From positions 11,749,501 through 11,813,500 of the forward strand of contig OX940870.1 of assembly GCA_954871525.1 (NCBI GenBank): DNA of 64,000 nt, in the 5' to 3' direction. Every line of letters begins with the position of its first letter. Position 1 is the first letter of the stretch. The translations under genes were made by a program, and so were the position numbers. The stretch is from Parietaria judaica. Its lineage: Eukaryota; Streptophyta; Magnoliopsida; Rosales; Urticaceae. A model generated the notes under the pieces. It saw nothing but the letters and a program-made list of their open reading frames with translations, made no database searches and was not told the origin of the DNA. Below are positions 45,431 to 57,204 of this stretch, one piece after another.

Positions 45431-47405
45431 TGAATGTTATGTGCGTTTGTACCAGAATAACTAAACAATTCAGATCCATCTTCCATATTATTCCGAGACC
45501 ACAAGTTGTGTGCTTTTTCTCCGTGCCCATGACCATGAGATGACCAATCTGTTATCTTCCCTTTAGAATATAGGGTTATATATCTGTATATCTATCTTGT
45601 GTGTGTAAGCATATATACACTATATAGCGCATTCAAACAAATATGTACAAAATACAAAAATTCAGATTTTTTTTTGAGCTTTCTAACTCATAGATATATA
45701 GGATAAATATGAATATATTATATATATATATATATTAGTTAATCTTATCAAATATTTCCAAGCAATAAAGGTTTTGGATATTTTTCGAACAACATTATAT
45801 TCCAACTTTTATAACATTATAATCTGTAAATGAGTTAGCTTTAGAAACAAAGATCGTAATAGTTTTACTGAGATATAAGAATACATATGTAACTAGTAAG
45901 TGATTATATTATATGAGTTAATTAACTTGGATTGATAAAATATTATTCTTTTATAGCAGAGATAATTTTGTCAGGATCTTAAATAAGTACCATATTTGTC
46001 AATTTGATTAGTTAAATTGAACGAACTGATTAGAGGATTATTTATTTTCAAAATCATCACTGAATTTGTTTTAATTGATTTATCAAATCCCAACGGTCGA
46101 TATATTTTGTTAATTTGTGTCTCTAGAGTCTGAACACGTAGATTAATTAAATAAATAGTGTCATGTGTGTTCTTAGTTCTTACTATATTTATACATGTCC
46201 GACAAAACCTATTATATAGTCTATATGTCGTGGGACACATGTGAATGACTTCCAATAGTCTCATATATTATTTTTGTAATACATTATACATTTGAAATAG
46301 ATTAATATTGCAATTTTGCATATCCATTTTTTTTAAAGAACACATCTAATTAAATTAGAATGGTATTAAAAGTAGTACCATATTCTAGAGTCTAGCGCAG
46401 GCATATCTATTTTAGGTAAAAAAGCAATCTTCACTCGTATTCGTAATGTTCTAGTCCTAGATATAACCTTTTATTTCTTTAACATATATATAAAGTGATT
46501 TAACTAATATTTAGACTTAGAAAAAATCGGTTTTAATTCTTAATGAAAATAAAGATTAGTTCATTTATATTAAAAAATAATACTAATAAAAGTAAAAAAA
46601 AAAAAATATTTTTAAAATTTATAACGCTATTGCTTATTAAGATAGTTTTGTCATTGATTAAACGTCTCGCACTAGTGTGTATATATATACACCTTTTCTG
46701 GACGAGCTAGTTTTTTTTTAACTAACTTTTTATAAAAGCACAATTTATTAATTCAAATTAAATTATTTAATCTACAACGTTTAGATTCATTTGTATATCA
46801 ATAAAAAGTAAGGAATAAAAATCTGTGGATTCTAATATAAAACCGGAAACTAAAATTTAGATTTGGAATTTGTTAAATAAAATAAAATATTATCGTTCCA
46901 ACCGAATGTTATACAATTATGCATGATTCTTTTTCTTTTTGAAACTCGGCATTACCAACACACATATAAATAACATAGGTAATTCCGTCCGTGTAAGTAA
47001 TCAAGCTTGCATTTATAAATTGCAAAACTGATTTTGCCATTTCCATCGCACAATTTCATTTTATTTACTCTATTTTGTAGTACACGTCACATTAAACACT
47101 ATCTCATCTTCATCTCTACTTTATTTTTTTTACATCAAATAGATATATTAATTCTATATTCAACTTTCTCTTATTTATCTTCGTACCGTCATATTTACTT
47201 AGTATCTTTTAAATATATCATTTATTCATTATTTTCAATCTATATTGTTGTATGTGTATTCTATTACTTTTTAAAAAAATTGCATTTTGTGTCGTTGTAA
47301 TGGTATTTCGCTTAGGTATTAATATTAATATCAATTTAGTTTTTCTCAAATTGCAAATGTTAATGTTGTATCTTAAAGTTTTGTGGTCTTTCAAAATATT
47401 AAATA
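44950..47405. other. AT-rich intergenic stretch
   Basis: (TA)n at about 45390-45427. Short AT-rich open frames here have no recognisable motifs or coding bias. Nothing else supported. Confidence 0.55.
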
Positions 47406-47873
47406 GGGATAATAGCGGCATAAGTCCTCAACCTTTACTCAATTGGGGCGGCATAGCCCCAACCCCATTTAATAGCGGTATAAGTACCAAAAGATGATTT
47501 TCCGTCCATATTTGACTAACGAAAGTAGACAACGTTTGCGCGGTCAGCTTCTCGTCAACGTGGACGCCACGTAATCCGACATGTCACCATACACGTCATC
47601 CTCGTGTCATCAAATGTAATGCAAAATTAAGGGTGATGGAGGGATTCAATTAATTTTGCATTAAATTTGATGACGCGAGGATGACATGTATGGTGACATG
47701 TCGGACTATGTGGCGTCCACGTTGACGAGAAGCTGACCACGCAAACGTTGACTACTTCCGTTAGTCAAATATGGACGGAAATCATCTTTTGGTACTTATA
47801 CCGCTATTAAATGAGGTTGGGGCTATGCCGCCCCAGTTGAGTAAAGGTAGGGGACTTATGCCGGTATTATCCC
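47406..47873. mobile_element. Mutator-type foldback element (MULE-MITE), 468 bp
   Basis: Long inverted arms starting GGGATAATAGCGGCATAAGT and ending with nearly the inverse, together covering most of the element around a loop near 47610-47660. 9-bp TSD TATTAAATA on both sides (47397-47405 and 47874-47882), as for Mutator-type insertions. No ORF. Confidence 0.85.
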
Positions 47874-48130
47874 TATTAAATATAATATATAACTTTAAGA
47901 GTAAATGTGGAAGAATTTGTAAAAATATACTACTTATGTAAATAAAAAACTTTATAAGGACTAAAAAGCAATTGAAAAAAGTAGATGAAGAGACAAAATG
48001 TTTAAGCCAAATTTGACGTTGAACTGTTGAAAATTGTGATCTCACACCCTGGGCATCTCCAAAGAGACACTAAAACACTAAATTTGGTGTCAGTTGGAGA
48101 TAAAATCTCATTCCAACGATACACTATATG

Positions 48131-48869
48131 CAAGGTTTAAAATGCCGCTTCCCGATGTCGCTTGCCAATGGGCAAACGGTAAAAAAATGGCATGCCGCAT
48201 GCCGCATATACCGCATGGGCATACCGCATGTCGATGGGGTTTTCGACGGATATTTCGTAAAAAATATTTGAGTATTTAAGCAAAATATTTATATAAGTTC
48301 AAAACTACATATTTAATAAATACAAGACATAATTTTATAGAACAAAACACATTTGTAACTTAAATATGTAGGTGAAATGTATAATGTAAAGTCACATTAT
48401 TAGTTGAAGTGTATAATATTAAGTCAAATTATTATGTGAAGTGAATATATATGTTAGGTGTGTTATAATAAGTGAATATGCATGTTAATTGTATATGTAT
48501 GTTAACAAATTTAATATTAGTTGAAGTTAATATGTATGTTAAGTGTATAATGTTAATTGTATATGTATGTTAACAAATTTAATATTAGTTGAAGTTAATA
48601 TGTATGTTAAGTGTATAATATTATTTGAAGTGTATAATTATTTTTGCAAGTATAATTATTTTTGTCGAAATCTACCCAAAGGTTTATTTTTTTGCAAAAT
48701 TCCAACCATTTTTCGCAAATTTTGCGAGTAAAAACAAAAAATGATATTCCATCCACGTGCCCATGCGGATTTCGCGAAATTTGGTGGATACGAATGTCGT
48801 TTCAGTGTTCCTCGAAAAACAAAAAATCACCCCGAATTTCGTGCAAAATTCGCGACATTTGACACCTTG
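48131..48869. mobile_element. hAT-type non-autonomous element, CAAGG ends
   Basis: 739 bp, CAAGGTTTAAAATGCCGC...TTTGACACCTTG, flanked by a perfect 8-bp TSD ACTATATG (48123-48130 and 48870-48877). GTTAAGTGTATAATGTTAATTG-like short repeats lie at 48380-48640. No ORF of note. Confidence 0.85.
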
Positions 48870-49025
48870 ACTATATGTTACACTATTATAGCGTAATGCT
48901 ACAGTACCGCACTAAATATAGCGTCATGCTGTAGCAACGCCATTTATTATCTAAATAGTATTTAAATTGGAGCATAATATTTATTAATTATTTATTAATT
49001 GGATTAATTATTGTATAAGTATTTA

Positions 49026-49935
49026 GGGTAAATTGCGGCTAATGTACCTAATGTTTAATCTTCTGCGGATTATGTACCCAATGTTTATTTCTGGCCGCTA
49101 ATGTGCCCAATGTTTTATTCGTTAGATATTTTCGTGTTTTCCGTCACTTGACCGTTAGAGAGTGACTCCTCCTCTGTATGTACACTTTTTGTATTTTTGA
49201 CATAACTCACTCATTTTTTGTCCAAATTTTATTCACGACCTATGGTTAGAAGTACAAGAGATAGATCTACAAATATGGTGTTTTAAGTTTTGTAAAAAAA
49301 GTTTTAAAAAAATACGAAATTTCAAATACAACGTAAAACTGGACATTAGTTTAATGCAAAATATTTATTTCGAGCAAATTTTAATATACTTAATGACTCT
49401 TATGATGAAATTTAAAAGTAAAAAGTTGTAGATAAATATTTTATCTTTCCAACGGGTGTTTATTTAGAAATTTTGGACAAAAAAATGAGTGAGTTATGCC
49501 AAAATATGAAAGATGTGATGTGAAATAATCTTTCATATTTTTGGCATAACTCACTCATTTTTTGTTCAAAATTTATAAATAAACACCGTAAACAAATATT
49601 TTGCATTAAACTAATATTTAGTTTTACGTTGTAATTAAAATTTTATATTTTTATAAAAATGGTTTTACAAAACCTAGAACACCAAAGTTGTATATCTATC
49701 TCTTATCTTTCCAACCATAGGTCGTACATAAAATTTGGACAAAAATTGAGTGAGTTATGTCAAAAATACGAAAAGTGAACATATAGAGGAGGAATCACTC
49801 GTTGACGGTAAAGTGACGGAAAACACGAAAAATATCTAACGGATCAAACATTGGGTACATTAACCGCCAAAATTAAACATTGGATACATAATCCGCAGAA
49901 GATCAGACATTGGATACATTAGCCGCAGTTTACCC
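49026..49935. mobile_element. Mutator-type foldback element, copy 1
   Basis: 910 bp, GGGTAAATTGCGGCTAATGT...ATTAGCCGCAGTTTACCC. The arms are nearly half the element each (for example ATAACTCACTCATTTTTTGT and its inverse). Perfect 9-bp TSD AAGTATTTA (49017-49025 and 49936-49944). It is the same family as 60056-61034. Confidence 0.9.
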
Positions 49936-50375
49936 AAGTATTTAATTATGGTATAAGTATCTAATAATACTATTTTTAATTAGTAATTTTTAATTTGGTG
50001 TCGTTTTTAAGATTTTATAAATATTGTCGATTATATGTCGCCAACACCATCAAGAACATTGAGTGTGTCATCTATACCGTCGAGTATACGTAACTGACAT
50101 TATTGACAATGTTGAGTGCGTCGCCGACATCGCTGAGCGAGTAACTAACACCAAAGAGAACGCCAAGTGCATCACTGGTACCGCCGAGTAAACCGCTACA
50201 CTATCGTGAACACTGAGTGCGAACACGGGATTCTTATGCCGCAATTATCTCTAAAATTTAAAATATAATAATAGAGATATTCTTTTTAGTGTGAAATTTA
50301 GTGTTGTGGTTGGAGATGAAAAATATTTGGTGCTAAAATTCAATCGAAATAGTATAATTTTAACATCAAATATAG

Positions 50376-51150
50376 TAGGGGTGAAAGCGGACCAGGTACC
50401 CGGTTTTTTTGCCATACCCGGTACCCGGATCCGGATTGCGGGTTTCCTAATATTGAAACCCGGATCCGGATTTTTTTTCAAAAAAACCCTAAAATCCGGA
50501 TCCGGGTTAAAAACCGGTTTTTGTATTGAAAAACCGGTTTTTAAACCCGGATCCGGATTTCATGCAATTTCAATTTTAAAATAAAATTTCGCATAATAAC
50601 CGGGATTTGAACTTGAATTTATATCAAAAAGGAAACTTGAAATAATTATAAACAAAGTATATATATCATACTATATCTTAAACATCCATATTGCTACGTA
50701 TTAATTAGCATAATATCATCCGGTTTGCTAAATATAGTTAATCATCTTGCTAGGATTGCTATACATAGCACACAAAAATATCCGGATTGCTACGGATTGC
50801 TATACATAGCAGAAAAACATTTAACGACATCATTTTGTGTCAAGTAAAACGACATCATTTTGTACTAAAACATGACTAATTCAATTAGAGAAATAATGAG
50901 GTACTTTTTGGGTAAAAAATTCTAAATATGTATATATATATAATAAGCGGGTTTTAGTAACCTACTATCCGGGTTCCGGGATTTTTATTCTCTAAAATCG
51001 GGACCCGGATCCGGTTTAATCCGGATGCGATATTTTTAATAAACCGGTTCCGGTTTAACTCGGATTAATGTGGTTCCGGTCTTTTTATAATGCGGTTACG
51101 GTCCGGATGCGGTTTAAAACCCGTATTTTCGGATTTTATTTACACCCGTA
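50376..51150. mobile_element. hAT-type MITE with CCGGATCCGG-rich interior
   Basis: 775 bp, TAGGGGTGAAAGCGGACC...TTTTATTTACACCCGTA. Perfect 8-bp TSD AAATATAG (50368-50375 and 51151-51158). It contains repeated CCCGGATCCGG and AACCGG motifs near both ends. Confidence 0.85.
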
Positions 51151-51177
51151 AAATATAGTGTTGTGGTTAGAGATGCC

Positions 51178-52964
51178 GTAACCTAGCCCGAGTGAGTGCT
51201 TTTCTACTGCATTTTATCAATTTATTACAGTAAAAATGGAGTTGGTCTTAGATAGAAAAACAATAGCAATTTCCTGTAAATGAAGATGAAGATGGAAGTG
51301 TTGATCACGAAGGTTTACAGATATTCTTATAATATTAGGAAATCCTGTAAAGGTGATTCTCATTGTCGGCTAAAATATTGTTTTATCGTTTGACACTTTA
51401 TAGAATATGTAATAAGTCTTCGGATTAGTTAATCATATTTATATTTATTATATAGGAAGAATGGGCATATACTCTGGTAGCATCAAAGTAAACTATATAA
51501 GTATTAAATTAACAAACAAAAAATATATTATCCATAAGTATTAAATATAGCTTGAATTTGAAATATGTATATGTGGTATTTAATTACTTTCATATGTAAG
51601 CTATATAAGCTGAATTAGAACAAATTAGCTAAGAAGAAGAAATATATTGGCTATTAAAAAATAGGTATATATGTAATATGTTACTGATGTATAATATTAT
51701 TGTACTACAATAAATTTTTTATAATATTAATATTATTAAATAGAAAATTATTATATTATTGAGCTTATAAATTTATCGAGATAAAAACTAATAATATTAG
51801 TTAAAATCGAGATCATACAAACATAAATTTTTATAAAGAAATTTATTAATTTATTTTTTTTACTATATTTATATACTTTATTCTCTTTAATAGATATATA
51901 ATGAAGAAACATACTTCTCATGCTGTGAAAATTATTGTCATATAGTATCTGTATAGCTAAATAGTTGGAATTCAATCAATTATATGGTTGGTACAAAAAA
52001 ATAAAGCAGCTCATTCAGTAGCTCAAATTCAACCCAAGTGGAATGTTTAGAACTTTATATATCTAATATTTAGATAGTTCTCTTCCTTTTTTATTTGAGG
52101 TATAATTTTTTATATTTATTTATATAATTTTGACCCCGCTTCTTTTTTTGTGTTTTCCGAGTGTCAACATAGTTGGGATTCGAGTTTAATTAGCGAAATT
52201 TTGAGCCTTTAATTTTAATTAAAAAAAATTAAAATACATTAAATTTATACATTGATCATAAAAGTTTACGAGGTGAATATATCAATCCATTTATTCCATT
52301 AATAACTTTTGAATTTGTATATTTAAAGATATACAAAATTCAAAGGACATTTATATGTGAAATTTAACAAGATAACCTTTTATATTTTATTATTTGCTAA
52401 CAATAATATTTATTATTTTTATGTACTCAAAATACATCTTTGACTTGGAGGGTTCGAAATTCATCATAAAATATGCTTAAATTAAATTTTACATAGTTTT
52501 AAAATTAATTTTATTTAAAAAAAAAATTAGAAATTACTTTAGCGAAAAATAAAGAAAGAATTATTTGTCGAGTGTTTTAATTTTAAAAATATTTATGTAG
52601 AAAGAAAAATCGAAAACTTAAAAATATTATGTACGTCCTAACTTCAAAAACACACACATATACATACAAAAATTATATGTATATGTGTGTATTTTTTAAA
52701 CATATAAAAATTAGGCCCCATTGGCGAAAGTCAAAGCCCATTAATGAAAGTGAAAAGCCCACCGACGAAGTCAAAGAACAAAGGCCCAAGACCCAATGAA
52801 TTTGGTGACGCCTGGAGCCAAAAAGACGAAGAAGAAAAATGCCTTGATCGAAAAGGCACCTCCTGGTAAGGTCCCCCGACGAGCCTCCTCGCCCCGACGA
52901 GCTTCCTCGCCATCGATGTTGACGAATGAATAGCTTAATATAATTGCATACAACGAGGAGATCC
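51178..52964. other. Intergenic stretch, AT-rich then GC-richer
   Basis: 51178-52700 is AT-rich with no gene. 52700-52960 is GC-richer (CGACGAGCTTCCTCGCC-like motifs) and matches in character the sequence after LTR E, so it probably belongs to the LTR-like unit into which LTR E is inserted. Confidence 0.5.
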
Positions 52965-55733
52965 TGTTGAAAATCAGTGTTCGATTCCCGACTTCATTAC
53001 CACAAAATATACCTCCGTGCAGTCCCAGTAACATTTACAAAATTATTTTAAAGTGGAAAACATGTTACTGGCCCAACGACACTGATATCGGGTAATTACC
53101 ATTTTATCAAGACCCGATAAATATTACGAATTTAATATTTCATAAACATTATTAATAGGCTAGTCTAATAGGAAATAAATAGAAAGCAGTAAATGGTTGC
53201 ATTTATTAACCCAATGCATAAGGCCGTACCTCTAGTGATGATATCGGCTGCGCACTCTGAATCTCGGCAGGGCTCCGCCAGGGGCTGAGGGGAAACTCCC
53301 ATGATCTTCTGGGATATTCTCTTGGACTCCACGTACCGAAGCGTGGGCTTCGCCGACAGGTTTCCGTCGCAAAATTTAACTGATGGTTCTTTTTAAGCTA
53401 CTGGAGAAAAATGTCTCCTAAGCCGAACCAGAAAAGAGAACAGAAGCAGAAAACTCGCAGACCCTAGAGAGAGAGGGAGAGCTCGAATTTTTGCTCTGGG
53501 GAAGGTGTGAAAAATGTGTAGAATGAGCTTCCTATTTATAGGCTCAAGCTTTAACCGAATTGGAGAAATTTCCTCCCTATTTTTTGAATTTATATAATTA
53601 AATATAATTAATTATTCCAATCCAATGGTCCAGATTTAATCTCATCTAAATCCAATGGATATAATTAATTAGGGATTTAATTAAATACAAAATGCATGAT
53701 AAGATCTAAATATATAATCTTATCTACATATTTATTAAATTCGAATTATACATATAATAAAATTCGAATTTAGTAATGATTATCTAAATCAAATGGTTAA
53801 AAATAAATCTTAAACCAATCCAATGGATCAAATCAATTAGGGATAAAATCAAATACTCTAGGGTTTTTAAGAAAACCCTAATTCGAATTCCTTATCCTCT
53901 TTTATTCGAATTATATATGATAAATATATATATAATATTAATTAATTTCTAATCTGACGATAAAGATTAAATCTCAAAACCGATCCTACGGACATAATTA
54001 ATTGAGCAAATTCGAAACACCTAAACTTGGTCACCAAGTTTCAACTTCGAATTACATTTAGGGTTTGAATCAATTATCTCAATCCAACGATTGATAATAA
54101 ATCATAACCGATCCAATGGATTAAATTGATTTTAGAGATTTGCTAAAATACCGAAACATTTGGTACTTATGCCGCAAATATAAAATGTCCAAGACATGCC
54201 ATTCGAATTAGCTAGGGTTTCTTATCAACAGACCCTAGTTCGAATTTTACACATTAAACATATATAAATATATATTTTTTATTTATTTAATATAAATCTA
54301 TTAATTAATTATTAATTAGAGATTAGAGATTAATAATTAAATCTAAATAATTAAATTATATTAATAATTCCTGATCTCAATCTCACACATTAAATTTCAT
54401 GGTGCCACACCATCATTTAAATTCGTGACATGTGATTTAATTTCATAGTTTATCGGACCGAGCATAAACTTAGAAAATCCATAAATCACAAACCGTAAGT
54501 CGAAATGACTTGGTTCAAAAATTAAAGTTTATTAGAATTCAATTTTAAACAAAATTGTGCTGATAGAAAATATAAATTCAAAATTTCTTTTTATCAGTTA
54601 ATTTCGTGTACCAAGATATGGTACTTTAGCCACGCTGACAGTAAAACTATCTGACGTCTGCCTAAGAGTTTTCAGTTTTATAAGTCTAGTCAAATGATTA
54701 AAAATTATCCTGAATGTTTTCTAATCACTTACGTATCATCCATTCCGGAGTTATCCTGGGGACCATGGACCCGTATCACTAAAGCTCCAACGAATTGCTA
54801 GTTGTTCGTCAAACCTCGAAGTGATTCCACTATAGACCTGAGACTACACTATTTAGTGATACGGTATATATTATTCCCTTTATACAGCAAGGTGTCCATT
54901 GATAAAATCAAATTCGGGTTACTGTTCTTTCACTTGATTATTCATACATCAGCACGCGGTTTTTACCGTATTGCCCCTGATTGCATTTTCCTCCTTAACT
55001 CAGTCAGTAATATTGTGAGTAACCTCCTTATGATTTAGATTCATAAGTTGCGCACGGGTACCTCTCACTTCTCACCACTGACAATCAAGGGAATCATCAT
55101 GACTCTGAAGAAAGTTGTGTGATGCCCATGTCTATGATCAAGCTACCCTTACTACTGAGTGTCATGTTCCCAAAATAATAGTGTTGGGAACAACGGTAAT
55201 ATCTTGTATTCCTTAACGGTTAAATCAAAGAACAATCAAGCCAGTAGTTTGAGCTTAAGATCACTCAGGACTTAGAACGAATATCCATTTGATCATCATT
55301 TTTTTACTCAAGTCCAAGTTATCAGTGACGGTCTTATATGATAACTTCTTGAGTTTAAGTCAGGTCCAGTCCAATGTGAAGACACTTCACACTTTATGCA
55401 CTTCTAGTGAGTGTGGCACACACATAATCCATAACAGGATTGTCACTTAGTCACATTAATGACCTTATACGGTTAATGGGCTCTCGCCCAGTTAATCAGG
55501 TCACGGACATTTTAAGTTCATTTATTATGATTATCAATTCTTCCTCATATTGACTATGTTGTGATAATAATAACATAATTGCATCCTTTATGAACTAAGG
55601 AAACAAACACTCTATTTTACTCTACCAGAAACTATAATAAGATTGACATAATAAGCACCATCTTTATTCAATGACTTGTCATAATATTTTACAAATGGAT
55701 AAATATCTTGTTTAAGGACACACATGTCCTATA
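52965..55733 (-). mobile_element. Solo LTR E (long-LTR family)
   Basis: 2,769 bp, reverse orientation, plus-strand TGTTGAAAATCAG...CACATGTCCTATA; perfect TSD GATCC (52960-52964 and 55734-55738). The last bases (TATA instead of AACA) are altered. It keeps the CCTATTTATA box (53531-53540, TATAAATAGG on the minus strand) that LTR B has lost. No internal sequence. Confidence 0.93.
53531..53540 (-). promoter_or_regulatory. TATA box in LTR E
   Basis: TATAAATAGG on the minus strand, upstream of the CT-rich conserved leader at about 53465-53485. Confidence 0.6.
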
Positions 55734-56583
55734 GATCCGAGCTTACGAAAGTCATCGGGAAGTCCTTTATATTCCCCTGGACTCAACATACAAGCTCCCG
55801 GACATTCGGAAGATGCTACAAACGAGCTACGAAGCAACCGACGAACACCTCGTCACGTCAAGGAGCCGCGGCAAGGTCCCCCTGACATGGGTAGGCGCAT
55901 TTTCCTTAGTCACCAAGGAAAGGGGTTCTTCATTTATTCCCCTGATTTGGGGAGAAATGGTTCTTCATTTATTCCCCTGATTCGGGGAGAAATGTTTTTT
56001 CATTTATTCCCCCGATTTAGGGAAAAGTGGTTACTTCACTTATCTATAAATAGGACCATTACCCTACTCATTTCACACATTCTCGCATAACTTTCTCTAG
56101 ATCACTCTCTAGAAATTCGCCCCACTCCTGGTCGGCGCCTTCCTCACCACTAAAAGCTCGACAAGAGTGATCGAATAGAGTTGAGACTTGACATGGATTG
56201 AGTTAGCCAAAAAAGTTGTTCAATATAGTCACACGCTTCGCCTGATATTCTTCAGGTGTCGGCCAAGACTACCCTCGCCGGTCAAGGCCCTCGCATAGGA
56301 GCTCGCGAAAGAAAGACAATCACAAGGAATCATCAAGAACACCCCGGAGCTTCGCCAAGACAAGGAATTCGCCTAGACGAGGAGCTCGCCAAGGAGGGAA
56401 ATTCATCAAGGATCGCCATCGGTGAAGGACTCGCCTTCAGCTTCGAACATCAATAGTCAACCCGCATTGACTCTAATCCGATTATCTACGGGTCCACCAG
56501 GTCCAACTCGGGGGCTGGACCGTGAACTAAGTGCTAAGTTAAAATCTTATTACGCATTTAACAATTTGTATTTATATATATAC
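55734..56583 (+). repeat. LTR-like unit with promoter, host of LTR E
   Basis: It continues the GC-richer sequence left of LTR E. It contains three 36-bp direct repeats (TTCTTCATTTATTCCCCTGA-type, 55928-56035), then TATAAATAGG at about 56043-56052 and a transcribed-looking region with many CTCGCC/TCGCCAAG motifs. The arrangement of enhancer-like repeats, TATA box and leader is that of an LTR, but its ends and TSD could not be found. Confidence 0.5.
55928..56035 (+). repeat. Three 36-bp tandem repeats upstream of a TATA box
   Basis: Units at about 55928, 55964 and 56000, each with CATTTATTCCCC and a GGGGAGAAATG-type end. Confidence 0.8.
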
Positions 56584-56726
56584 TGTTGAGGGCGTTTAGT
56601 ACTCTCAACAATCACAAGGACTGATCCTTGTTTTTAAATAAGGAAGTTTGGTTTCTCTCGTTTATTAACTAGAATCCTTGGGAAGATCTCGAATAATGAC
56701 TATTCTGGAATTGATAAATGGGGGTT

Positions 56727-56793
<67 letters not shown>

Positions 56794-56995
56794 GTTCCTC
56801 ATCGACCATGAGTGTCGTCGACTATACCCTTGTCGTCGATTATCCTCATCGACCATGAGTGTCGTCGACTATACCCTTGTCGACTCTAAGTGTTGTCGAC
56901 TACTTTTGTCGACCTTGAGCGTCGTCGACTCTTCTCGTCCATCTTCAAAGCTCTCTTAGTGTTAAGAGGGATCCAACCATATTCGACCTTTAACA
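56584..56995. mobile_element. Small solo LTR carrying a microsatellite
   Basis: 412 bp, TGTTGAGGGCGTTTAG...CGACCTTTAACA, flanked by TSD TATAC (56579-56583 and 56996-57000). It contains (CT)28 (56731-56786) and a TCGACcATGAGTGTCGTCGAC minisatellite. TG...CA ends and the 5-bp duplication fit an LTR. No coding sequence. Confidence 0.7.
56731..56930. repeat. (CT)28 microsatellite and TCGAC minisatellite
   Basis: A pure CT run at 56731-56786 is followed by about four diverging copies of a 30-45 bp unit containing GAGTGTCGTCGACTATACCC. Confidence 0.85.
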
Positions 56996-57204
56996 TATAC
57001 TTACTACTTAATTAGCGCCTCGCAATAATACGGGGTTCTACAAACAATAACACTAACTATATATAATTTTACGTAGTACGTATGGCGTGACCTATTTAAA
57101 ATGATATACACGATTCTCAATGTATCTTGTAATGTGTAACTGTACTTACAACTTGCATGTAACGCGTGTGACGTGTCCAACATAAAAGAGTACTAATCAT
57201 CTAA

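Larger units (their letters stand above)
48052..51177. mobile_element. Possible older element that hosts three nested elements
   Basis: The left edge reads GGGCATCTCCAAAGAGACAC and the right edge, inverted, reads GGCATCTCTAACCACAACAC. This CATCTCCAAC-type terminus is common in plant MITEs. Between the edges lie two hAT-type elements and one Mutator-type foldback, each with its own TSD. Without those about 700 bp remain. I could not find a TSD, so the unit is an inference. Confidence 0.35.

Noticed and set aside
47034..47300. 88-codon open frame in AT-rich DNA
   Set aside because: Composition (F, I, L, Y, S) is what random AT-rich sequence gives; no motif, and it ends close to a MITE.
47252..48045. 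Two open frames encoding a shared peptide (GISPxPLLNWGGIAPT)
   Set aside because: The shared peptide comes from the two inverted arms of the Mutator-type foldback and is not a protein family.
52731..53034. Two open frames of 60 and 87 codons on the minus strand
   Set aside because: They cross the LTR E boundary at 52965, so they are chance fusions of two unrelated sequences.
55928..56035. CRISPR-like array
   Set aside because: The repeats are contiguous with no variable spacers and lie in plant DNA; they are LTR-type tandem repeats.
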